NCBI RefSeq assembly: GCF_042657385.1
Contig: NZ_JBHSLA010000006.1
Span: 1-64,000, forward strand
Source: Algorimicrobium hallyeonense
GTDB lineage: Bacteria; Bacteroidota; Bacteroidia; Flavobacteriales; Flavobacteriaceae
DNA length: 64,000 nucleotides
Reading direction: 5' to 3'
In this document: positions 53,501-60,106 of the stretch, one piece after another
Layout: the number at the start of each line of letters is the position of its first letter
Position numbering within the stretch: the stretch's first letter is position 1
The notes under the pieces: generated by a model
The model's database searches: none
What the model was told of the DNA's origin: nothing
What the model saw: only the letters and a program-made list of their open reading frames with translations
Translations under genes and position numbers: made by a program

Positions 53501-55774
53501 GCTCCTTGCAGACAATTTCAAGTATCTTGGAACGACATTCCTATGTTTGGTGATGCTAGCAGACTACATACCGCTATGATTGTATTACATGAAACCACAA
53601 ACATTATCGAAGTATTTATAGAAGAGAAACGAATAGAAAACGGAAACAACTCTCCATGGAATGGCGGTAATGCCATTGTAGGAATTCAAGGAGATATTAC
53701 ACCTTTAGCTCCTAACAACCAATACGCGGTGGCTCCATGTAGAAATGGATTGGATACCAATTGGGAGGCAACTAACGAAGCTTGGCGTTTTACTCCAGAC
53801 GGAGCCGCTATAGTACCATCAAACATTACTTGGTATCAAGGTTCGGTAGCACCCGGAAATGAAGTGACTGACAATGGAGATGGTACGGTAACTGTTAATA
53901 CTCCTGACTCTTATTTTGCAGTTTCAAATTACATCACTTGTTCGGGTGCACTTGAATTAACAGACGAAATTATTGTAAACCAATCGAGTAAAACATGGAT
54001 GGGATATATTGATAACAATTGGTATATAGACGGTAATTGGGAACCAAATGGTGTTCCAACAGCCACAGATTGTGTACTTATACCTGATACAACTGTTTCA
54101 AATATTGATTTCCCAATTGCTGATGAAAGCTATTTTACACCTCCTACTCCGCCTTCTCCAGCTTTTGCTTTAAATTTAACTGTTGCACCCACTGCCCGTT
54201 TGGAAGTCGCTTCTAATACAAAATTGGTTGTAACAGATTGGGTTCATCTGGATGGAACTATTGATATTAGAGACTCTGGTAGCTTAATACAAGTTACCGA
54301 TGGAGCAGCCAATGTTAATAACAACTCTGGAAATGGCAATATAAATATGAGACGAACAGCAACTATTGCAAGCTCTTATGATTATATTTATTGGTCCTCA
54401 CCCGTAGAAGGATTTGATGTAACCAATGTATCTCCCGGATCTTCATTAAGATATCAATGGATTCCAACCATTCCTGGGAATGGTGCTGGAAATTTCGGAA
54501 ATTGGCAAGCAACAACGGAAACCATGCTAAACGGTAAAGGATATATTATTAGAAATGTGGCTGGAACGCCAACAGCTGGAACCCCTGAATTTTTAGGCAA
54601 ACCTAACAATGGTGTCATTACAAAAGCTATAACAAGAGGCATTTATGATGGAATAGATTATACAGGTGGAGGAAACACAATAGCTACGAGGTTAGACGAC
54701 AACTGGAATTTAGTTGGTAATCCGTATCCTTCTGCAATCTCTGCAAATGCTTTTCTAAATGCAAATGCAAATATACCGAGTCCAACAATTACCGGAACCG
54801 TATATTTATGGCGACATTTAGTTACGCCAAGCAATGCTGAAGATGATCCTTTTTATGATGGTTTTGTTTACAATTACAACCAAAATGATTACATAGCACA
54901 TAATGGCACAGGCTCTAATCCTCCTGGTTTCGGAGGTGATATCGCCGCAGGACAAGCATTTTTTGTACTTATGGAACATGCAGCTCCAGTGAGTTCTAGC
55001 GTTATATTTAATAATACCATGCGAAGTGAAACGTTGAATAATAGCCAATTTTACAGAACAAATAATACTTCCGAAAACTTCATAGAAATTGAAAAACACC
55101 GAATTTGGCTGGATTTAATTGCGCCAAACAATACGGCAAATTCTATTTTAGTGGGTTATATCCAGAATGCGACGAATGATTTCGACAGGCTATTTGACGG
55201 ATTTGAATTAAGCGAAACAAGTAATCGTTTTTACTCAATGGTAAACACAGAAGAAATGGCTATTCAAGGAAGAACCCTTCCTTTTGATGATGCAGACCTA
55301 GTGCCTTTAGGTGTGGAGATAGCTTCAAGTGGAAATTATAGTATTGCTTTAAATACAATTGATGGCTTATTTCAAGACACAAACCAATTTATATTTATAG
55401 AAGACACTTACACCAATATAATCCATAATGTCCGTATTTCACCATATAGTTTTAATACAGAAGCCGGAGTATTTAACGATCGCTTTATTTTACGTTACAC
55501 AGACAATTCGTTGTCCGTTGAAGAATTTAATGCTAATTCGGGAATAACCATTACGGCCCCGAACAGCAACTACATTAAGATGTCTTCAAAACACAACACA
55601 ATTAAATCCGTATACATCTACGATATGCTAGGACGTGAGTTAGTCAAAAAGTTAAATATTAATGCCACTGAAATTATTCTAGATAACAATAGTTTTTCTG
55701 AAGGCACTTACATTGTTAAAGCTACCACAACTAATAACATGACACGAATTGAGAAGGTAATTTTGAAACGGTGA
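50534..55774 (+). CDS. Giant type IX secretion cargo: multi-domain surface protein
   Basis: 1746 residues. Signal peptide (1 to about 23), a PPC-like N-terminal domain (about 25-155), a GEVED domain (about 165-305), an IPT/TIG domain (about 308-385), an Ig-like region (390-470), a fibronectin type III-like domain (475-570), a second GEVED (575-718) and a second FN3 (720-810). A long C-terminal region follows, and the last ~75 residues are a type A T9SS sorting domain (VYIYDMLGRELV, SEGTYIVKATT). The sorting domain directs export and cell-surface attachment or release. Likely adhesin or large exoprotein; no catalytic domain recognised. Single gene. Confidence 0.85.
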   Translation: MIKKLLLLTGILYLSVFTDIFAQAPGNTCVAAVNLTLPTAGNSITTGPRNLSSFTDTIDNFNCESGLYGGGPDGFYSIVVPAGGGDYTFAYTTGNTYKSFSIHTACAPTTGNCVGGFVTGTNTTGSATYTLAAGTYYLVVDNWPSPAYAEYTLVITRNAPPTSYCTPSSTANGYYINNFSTTGGLTNITHNGSGFSAGGYGDFTARSASQIAGSNINFSATHVGGTFETNIWVDWNSDFSFNNSNENVFNSPGYLATQTGTFTVPAATPAGTYRMRVRSDWSTSDVSPCGFDDRSETHDYLLIIGVPVAPAITSLSNNVGCTGSSLTITGTNLSATSSVTIGGTNATVTANTANSITVTVGTGTTGTVSVTTPGGTITSAATFTVNPLPANPANPTSNSPQCNPTGVTITRSGTPTGGITWFWQTTANGTNTTNNSNTPLVVNTSGRYYIRAQNNATGCWSSGSGSVLVTVNNAINSLSGATNPTNNTTNVCYAGLGAINSINWSAAAGATGYDVYFGTNATPPLVSSNQIPRTYNTGTLLANTQYYWRVVPIGPCGPTTNTPITWNFRTSTVPCVCTPSPSSVDGQGITNVTFSTVNNTTGIEANNYGNYTSQVGTALEGSTLPISVTFGTTLDYDTTIWVDWNDDLDFTGPGEEMFVGESLGGNPNTINASFLIPGGTTGTHLMRIGGRDFGPVTDPCYSGSYGSFEDYSLTITPLNCTANPQALTAIVTTTTTTSLSWTAPVPAPANGYEYIVSTDNTTTTPAGDITGTTSGTTINLTGLAIGTTYYVFVRGICNAVDFGAWFTTTFNTGCTDIVTTPTLCPTVIIDEQGNNPFNADPFISDPTVNLDCSFPTVTLQANSNLKETTSYLVEQITYPNPAPNYDFPTLGNSNNQSITTDDYWADSKTNLGFDFCFYENSYTQTLVSPNGAITFDSNIDAGDYAGYSFNNNLPSTVGALFEQTIYGVYHDIIPTSLPVGAIKSRTIGTAPCRQFQVSWNDIPMFGDASRLHTAMIVLHETTNIIEVFIEEKRIENGNNSPWNGGNAIVGIQGDITPLAPNNQYAVAPCRNGLDTNWEATNEAWRFTPDGAAIVPSNITWYQGSVAPGNEVTDNGDGTVTVNTPDSYFAVSNYITCSGALELTDEIIVNQSSKTWMGYIDNNWYIDGNWEPNGVPTATDCVLIPDTTVSNIDFPIADESYFTPPTPPSPAFALNLTVAPTARLEVASNTKLVVTDWVHLDGTIDIRDSGSLIQVTDGAANVNNNSGNGNINMRRTATIASSYDYIYWSSPVEGFDVTNVSPGSSLRYQWIPTIPGNGAGNFGNWQATTETMLNGKGYIIRNVAGTPTAGTPEFLGKPNNGVITKAITRGIYDGIDYTGGGNTIATRLDDNWNLVGNPYPSAISANAFLNANANIPSPTITGTVYLWRHLVTPSNAEDDPFYDGFVYNYNQNDYIAHNGTGSNPPGFGGDIAAGQAFFVLMEHAAPVSSSVIFNNTMRSETLNNSQFYRTNNTSENFIEIEKHRIWLDLIAPNNTANSILVGYIQNATNDFDRLFDGFELSETSNRFYSMVNTEEMAIQGRTLPFDDADLVPLGVEIASSGNYSIALNTIDGLFQDTNQFIFIEDTYTNIIHNVRISPYSFNTEAGVFNDRFILRYTDNSLSVEEFNANSGITITAPNSNYIKMSSKHNTIKSVYIYDMLGRELVKKLNINATEIILDNNSFSEGTYIVKATTTNNMTRIEKVILKR

Positions 55775-55777
55775 TTT

Positions 55778-56101
55778 TTAAAAATAAGTAGTAAAATTCC
55801 AAAACGGCCTTGATTTTAAATAATTAAGGTCGTTTTCATTTTCATAAGCCTCGCGCTCAAATGAAATATTTCTATAAGCAAGATGCCAAGATCTATATTG
55901 AAAGAAACGAAGTATAAACTCCAAAACATACAAAATAAAAAAAGGAAGAACTAACAATTCAATTTGTTGTCTGATATGGATCCGTTCATGATTTATCAAA
56001 ACCACATCTTCTTTCAAAAGTCTATTCTTCAAAAAAATAAAAGGCCAAATAGTAAGTCCTAAATAACGTTTAGGGATAATATATTTTGAAACGACAATCA
56101 T
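55778..56101 (-). CDS. Small membrane protein with HExxH motif
   Basis: 107 residues from the ATG at 56101 (a TTG-initiated reading from 56110 adds 3). Hydrophobic stretches at about 14-25 and 47-66. Between them lies INHERIHIRQQ with the zinc-type HERIH (38-42), and a later ISFEREAYENENDL (Glu82/84/87) could give the third metal ligand, as in M48/M56-like gluzincins. This is shorter than any peptidase I know, so it may be a degenerate relative. Divergent from the DUF5522-like gene. Confidence 0.55.
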   Translation of the reverse strand: MIVVSKYIIPKRYLGLTIWPFIFLKNRLLKEDVVLINHERIHIRQQIELLVLPFFILYVLEFILRFFQYRSWHLAYRNISFEREAYENENDLNYLKSRPFWNFTTYF

Positions 56102-56136
56102 AATAAACAAGATTCAAAAATCAGTCCAATTTACAT

Positions 56137-56144
56137 TATATTTG
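56137..56144 (+). promoter_or_regulatory. Predicted -7 element TATATTTG
   Basis: Exact consensus ending 4 bases before the ATG at 56149; implies an almost leaderless message. Confidence 0.45.
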
Positions 56145-56148
56145 TAAA

Positions 56149-56298
56149 ATGAAGAAAATCATACCAATTGAAGAAGGTGATTTCTACTGGACACCTGAAG
56201 GTTATCGCTGTTTTACAGAGCAGTATCACTTAAAACGTGGATACTGTTGTGAAAGCGGCTGCAGACATTGCCCTTATGGCTATAATAAGAAAAACTGA
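56149..56298 (+). CDS. Cys-rich mini-protein (DUF5522-like)
   Basis: 49 residues, missed by length filters. YWTPEGYRCFTEQYHLKRG is followed by YCCESGCRHCPYGYN. The CC-x3-C-x2-C pattern plus Cys21 is a probable metal (zinc or Fe-S) site and matches the small DUF5522 family as I remember it. Starts right at a -7 box and ends 11 bases before hutU, with which it is likely co-transcribed. Function unknown. Confidence 0.75.
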   Translation: MKKIIPIEEGDFYWTPEGYRCFTEQYHLKRGYCCESGCRHCPYGYNKKN

Positions 56299-56309
56299 AT
56301 ACTGAATTT

Positions 56310-58304
56310 ATGACATTTCAAGAACACATATTACAAGGCATTCCAAATTCATTACCCGAATCAAAACCATATGATTCGGATATAAATCACGCACCAAAAC
56401 GCAAAAATATCTTATCTGATGAGGAAAAAATATTAGCATTACGTAATGCATTGCGTTATTTTGATCCCAAACATCATGAAACTTTATTGCCGGAGTTTAA
56501 AAACGAATTAGAAACCTACGGTAGAATTTACATGTATCGCCTGCGTCCAAATTATAAAATGTATGCACGTCCTATAGACGAATATCCAGCAAAAACAAAG
56601 CAAGCTGCTGCTATTATGCTCATGATTCAGAACAATTTGGACTACGCGGTGGCACAACACCCACACGAACTAATCACCTACGGTGGAAATGGTGGTGTTT
56701 TTTCCAATTGGGCACAATATTTATTAACCATGAAATACCTTGCGGAAATGACCGAAGAGCAAACATTGGTTATGTATTCTGGTCACCCTATGGGTTTATT
56801 TCCCTCTCATAAAGATGCACCACGTGTTGTGGCTACCAATGGCATGATGATTCCTAATTATTCTAAACCCGATGATTGGGAAAAATACAATGCACTTGGT
56901 GTAACCCAATATGGCCAAATGACTGCTGGAAGCTATATGTATATTGGCCCACAAGGCATTGTACATGGAACAACCATAACAGTTTTAAATGGTTTCAGAA
57001 AAATAAAAAAATCACCAAAAGGAAATCTATTTGTAACATCTGGTTTAGGTGGCATGAGTGGCGCCCAACCAAAAGCTGGAAATATTGCTGGTTGTATTAC
57101 AGTATGTGCAGAAGTGAATCCTAAAATAACGCAAGTGCGTTTAGATCAAGGTTGGATTGATGAAAAGATAACGGATTTAGACCAATTAGTATCACGAGTT
57201 GAACAAGCAAAACAGTATAAAGAAACGATTTCTATTGCCTATTTAGGAAACGTAGTAGATGTCTGGGAAAAATTTGATGAAGCCAATATTACCATTGATT
57301 TGGGTAGTGATCAAACATCATTACACAACCCTTGGGCTGGCGGCTACTACCCAGTAGGCTTGAGTTTTGAGGAGTCAAACATCCTGATGGCTAACAACCC
57401 TAATTTATTTAAAGAAAAAGTTCAAGAAACCCTCCGACGTCATGCCAAAGCTATTAATAAACACACAGCAAAAGGCACGTATTTCTTTGATTACGGAAAT
57501 GCATTTTTATTAGAAGCCTCTCGGGCTGGAGCAGATGTTATGGCAAAAAAACCAACTCATGGGCGCGAGTTTAAATATCCAAGTTACGTACAAGATATTA
57601 TGGGCCCTATGTGCTTTGATTACGGTTTTGGCCCATTCCGCTGGGTATGTGCTTCAGGAAAACCCGAAGATCTAGCAAAAACAGATGCTATAGCTTGCCA
57701 AGTTTTAGAGGAGATCAAGAGAAACTCACCTGAAGAAATTCAGCAACAAATGGCGGATAATATTCAATGGATAAAAGGTGCACAAGAAAATAAATTAGTA
57801 GTCGGCTCACAGGCTAGAATACTATATGCCGATGCCGAAGGGCGAATGAAAATTGCAAAAGCCTTTAATAATGCCATTGCAAAAGGTGAGATTGGCCAAA
57901 TTATTCTTGGTCGCGATCATCACGATGTATCCGGAACAGATTCACCTTACCGAGAAACTAGTAATATTTACGACGGATCGCGCTACACAGCTGATATGGC
58001 CATTCAAAATGTAATTGGTGATAGCTTCCGTGGTGCCACTTGGGTAAGTATTCATAATGGTGGTGGCGTTGGTTGGGGCGAAGTTATAAATGGTGGGTTT
58101 GGTATGGTTCTTGATGGTAGTAATGATGCTGAAAGACGTTTAAAATCAATGTTATTCTGGGATGTAAACAATGGTATTTCTAGAAGGAGTTGGGCAAGAA
58201 ATGATGAAGCCATTTTTGCTATTAAACGCGCCATGAAAGCCGAACCAAATTTAAAGGTTACGCTACCAAATTTGGTTAATGATAAATTATTTAACGCAAT
58301 TTAA
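56310..58304 (+). CDS. hutU: Urocanate hydratase
   Basis: 664 residues, longer than the ~555 of proteobacterial enzymes but usual for the long Bacteroidota form. Urocanase blocks: ELITYGGNGGVFSNWAQY, TVLNGFRKIKK, GLGGMSGAQPKAGN (NAD site), HHDVSGTDSPYRETSN and SIHNGGGVGWGEVINGG. Second step of histidine degradation. The other hut genes are not in this window. It probably shares the transcript of the 49-residue Cys-rich gene. Confidence 0.93.
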   Translation: MTFQEHILQGIPNSLPESKPYDSDINHAPKRKNILSDEEKILALRNALRYFDPKHHETLLPEFKNELETYGRIYMYRLRPNYKMYARPIDEYPAKTKQAAAIMLMIQNNLDYAVAQHPHELITYGGNGGVFSNWAQYLLTMKYLAEMTEEQTLVMYSGHPMGLFPSHKDAPRVVATNGMMIPNYSKPDDWEKYNALGVTQYGQMTAGSYMYIGPQGIVHGTTITVLNGFRKIKKSPKGNLFVTSGLGGMSGAQPKAGNIAGCITVCAEVNPKITQVRLDQGWIDEKITDLDQLVSRVEQAKQYKETISIAYLGNVVDVWEKFDEANITIDLGSDQTSLHNPWAGGYYPVGLSFEESNILMANNPNLFKEKVQETLRRHAKAINKHTAKGTYFFDYGNAFLLEASRAGADVMAKKPTHGREFKYPSYVQDIMGPMCFDYGFGPFRWVCASGKPEDLAKTDAIACQVLEEIKRNSPEEIQQQMADNIQWIKGAQENKLVVGSQARILYADAEGRMKIAKAFNNAIAKGEIGQIILGRDHHDVSGTDSPYRETSNIYDGSRYTADMAIQNVIGDSFRGATWVSIHNGGGVGWGEVINGGFGMVLDGSNDAERRLKSMLFWDVNNGISRRSWARNDEAIFAIKRAMKAEPNLKVTLPNLVNDKLFNAI

Positions 58305-58320
58305 CCTTAAAACTTACACC

Positions 58321-58866
58321 ATGAAAAAAACAATCATTACATCCATTTTGGCCATGATAATTATGGCTACAGTAACGTCTTGTAGTTCTGTACAAGTAGT
58401 TGCAGATTACGACAAGCAGGTGAATTTTGACTCGTATAAAACGTTTGCATTCTATAAACCTGGAATTGATAAAGCTGAAATTAATGATTTAGATAAACGC
58501 CGAATACTACGTGCTATTGAAAACGAATTAGTAGCAAAAGGATTTACGAAATCAGAGAACCCTGATTTGCTTGTTAGTATTATAGCTTCATCTCGTGAAA
58601 AAATAGATATCTATAACAACTATTATGCTGGTTATGGTGCGGGTTGGGGATGGAATCCTTATTACTACGGGAATTACAATAACGTTTCAACTTCCACAGA
58701 AGGGTCTTTATATATAGACTTAATTGATGCTAAAAAGAAAGAACTTGTGTGGCAAGGCCAAGGCGTTGGCTATTTAAATGGTTCCAAAATGGAACAAAAG
58801 GAAGAACGCATTAATGAGTTTGTATCCAAAATCATGGCTGTATATCCGCCACAAGTCAAAAAATAA
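58321..58866 (+). CDS. DUF4136 lipoprotein
   Basis: 181 residues from the ATG at 58321; the frame to 58279 overlaps hutU and is rejected. Lipobox VTSC, then a DUF4136 domain with VVADYDKQVNFDSYKTFAFY at the start, NPDLLVSI in the middle, and WQGQGVGYL near the end, plus a Tyr/Gly/Asn-rich loop. Outer-membrane-associated family of unknown function. Ended by a 14-bp hairpin at 58873. Confidence 0.85.
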   Translation: MKKTIITSILAMIIMATVTSCSSVQVVADYDKQVNFDSYKTFAFYKPGIDKAEINDLDKRRILRAIENELVAKGFTKSENPDLLVSIIASSREKIDIYNNYYAGYGAGWGWNPYYYGNYNNVSTSTEGSLYIDLIDAKKKELVWQGQGVGYLNGSKMEQKEERINEFVSKIMAVYPPQVKK

Positions 58867-58872
58867 TGGTAT

Positions 58873-58905
58873 AAAAAAAAGCGACTTTACAGTCGCTTTT
58901 TTTTT
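58873..58905. terminator. Bidirectional terminator
   Basis: AAAAAAAAGCGACT pairs with AGTCGCTTTTTTTT around a TTAC loop, between DUF4136 (+) and the minus-strand gene at 58922. Confidence 0.88.
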
Positions 58906-58921
58906 AATATAGTTATTGCTT

Positions 58922-59272
58922 TTACTTTTTGCTTTCTAAAGAGTTTTGGTATAATTTAAATTGGCTTGGCGTCAAAATTCTTTTTAGCCCTTCCTCTACT
59001 CTCATATCAAGAGTTTTCATACCTTCCTGTCTAAATTTATCAGATATTTCTCGCTTACGAAGCTCTCCCATATTTTGTTCCGCATCAACTAAAACCTTAA
59101 AAACATCGCCTTGTTGATCTCCTGTTAACGTTACTAACTGGTGTAAATCGTGTGTTTTCTGTTTTGCAATAGCCTCAGCACTTTGCTGCCTGTCAGATGA
59201 TTGAGCAGCAGAGAATTGCATCCCCACAAAAAACAATGCAATAAAACTAAATAGTGAAATGTATTTTTTCAT
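58922..59272 (-). CDS. Small secreted helical protein
   Basis: 116 residues from the ATG at 59272, at the start of a clear signal peptide (MKKYISLFSFIALFF...SAAQ); longer readings to 59317 add a duplicated MKKKLLI-type stretch and are less likely. The mature part is helical, with LVTLTGDQQGDVFKVLVDAE and GLKRILTPSQFKLYQN, again like the LTxxQ-bearing proteins at 46305 and 46872. Function unknown. Confidence 0.65.
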   Translation of the reverse strand: MKKYISLFSFIALFFVGMQFSAAQSSDRQQSAEAIAKQKTHDLHQLVTLTGDQQGDVFKVLVDAEQNMGELRKREISDKFRQEGMKTLDMRVEEGLKRILTPSQFKLYQNSLESKK

Positions 59273-59420
59273 AATAAGTAATTTTTTTTTCATGATTAAT
59301 AAGGGTTCAATATACAAAATATATCAATATATTATATACAATAAATTGAAATTTCACCCACCACATGTATAACTTAAAAAGCACCTAAAGGCATTAATTG
59401 AAAATATTCAGCAAAAAGGC

Positions 59421-59450
59421 TTTGGATACCAATTTATTAAGCTACCTTTG
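59421..59450 (+). promoter_or_regulatory. Predicted cold-shock gene promoter TTTG-N18-TACCTTTG
   Basis: Best promoter match in the window: consensus -33 TTTG (59421-59424) and -7 TACCTTTG (59443-59450), 18 bases apart, 25 bases before the start codon. Confidence 0.7.
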
Positions 59451-59475
59451 CCACTTAATTAAATAAATTATTATT

Positions 59476-59667
59476 ATGAGTACTGGTACAGTAAAATTTT
59501 TTAATGACTCTAAAGGATTTGGATTCATCACAGAAGAAGGAAACAACAAAGAGCATTTCGTGCACATTTCTGGCTTAATCGACGAAGTAAGAGAAGGCGA
59601 CCAAGTTGAATTCGATTTAACAGAAGGTAAAAAAGGATTAAACGCGATTAACGTAAAAGTTATCTAA
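59476..59667 (+). CDS. Cold-shock-domain protein (CspA family)
   Basis: 63 residues, one complete cold-shock domain. RNP1 KGFGFI and RNP2 HFVHIS are intact. Binds single-stranded RNA/DNA as an RNA chaperone. The 5' leader is short (about 20 bases), so there is no room for the long cold-sensing leader of E. coli cspA; regulation by RNA thermosensing is therefore unlikely here. Ended by a strong hairpin at 59690. Confidence 0.95.
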   Translation: MSTGTVKFFNDSKGFGFITEEGNNKEHFVHISGLIDEVREGDQVEFDLTEGKKGLNAINVKVI

Positions 59668-59689
59668 TTATATACTTTTAAAACTTTAC

Positions 59690-59720
59690 AAAAGAGCCTA
59701 TCAAACGATAGGCTCTTTTT
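59690..59720 (+). terminator. Rho-independent terminator of the cold-shock gene
   Basis: 13-bp perfect stem AAAAGAGCCTATC/GATAGGCTCTTTT, AAAC loop, T-run. Confidence 0.9.
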
Positions 59721-59739
59721 ATTTACAAGCTATTTACAA

Positions 59740-59772
59740 AAAAATCCAATATTAAATTAATATTGGATTTTT
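59740..59772 (-). terminator. Terminator for the convergent lipoprotein gene
   Basis: 16-bp perfect inverted repeat AAAAATCCAATATTAA/TTAATATTGGATTTTT with a one-base centre. It lies 20 bases beyond the csp terminator and next to the stop of the minus-strand gene at 59795. Confidence 0.75.
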
Positions 59773-59794
59773 CTATTCGTATTATTTCGTCCTA

Positions 59795-60046
59795 TTAAGA
59801 ATCGGTATCGTCTTCCTTAATTTTTATTTTCGTATCGCCGTCATCACCTTCTTTAATTTTAACCTTTTTATCTTCGGTTTCCATTTTGATTTTGGTGTCA
59901 TTAGCGCGATCTTTTACCTTAATGTCTGCATCTTTATCTTGCATTTCTTCAATTAACTCTTCTTTCTGTGTTTTATCTTCTCGACAAGATGTTATTGATA
60001 CGACCATTGCTAATGCCATAAATGACATAAAAATTACTTTTTTCAT
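59795..60046 (-). CDS. Small charged lipoprotein with KIK-type repeats
   Basis: 83 residues. Lipobox ITSC (Cys21), then a coil of Glu/Lys/Asp with a recurring D-x-K-(I/V)-K pattern (ADIKVKD, DTKIKME, KKVKIKE, DTKIKIKE), period about 9-13 residues. Alternating hydrophobic and charged residues suggest a small beta-repeat or beta-helix-like surface. No family recognised. Single gene. Confidence 0.6.
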   Translation of the reverse strand: MKKVIFMSFMALAMVVSITSCREDKTQKEELIEEMQDKDADIKVKDRANDTKIKMETEDKKVKIKEGDDGDTKIKIKEDDTDS

Positions 60047-60106
60047 AATATTAAATTTTAGTGTTATTCAAATCTAATAATGAACGCCACCATAATTTAA
60101 CTCGAA

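Noticed and set aside
58279..58320. Upstream extension of the DUF4136 gene into hutU
   Set aside because: The signal peptide begins at 58321; the extension is hutU in another frame.
59451..59475. Long cold-shock RNA thermometer before the csp gene
   Set aside because: Only about 25 bases separate the -7 box from the start codon, so there is no room for such a leader.
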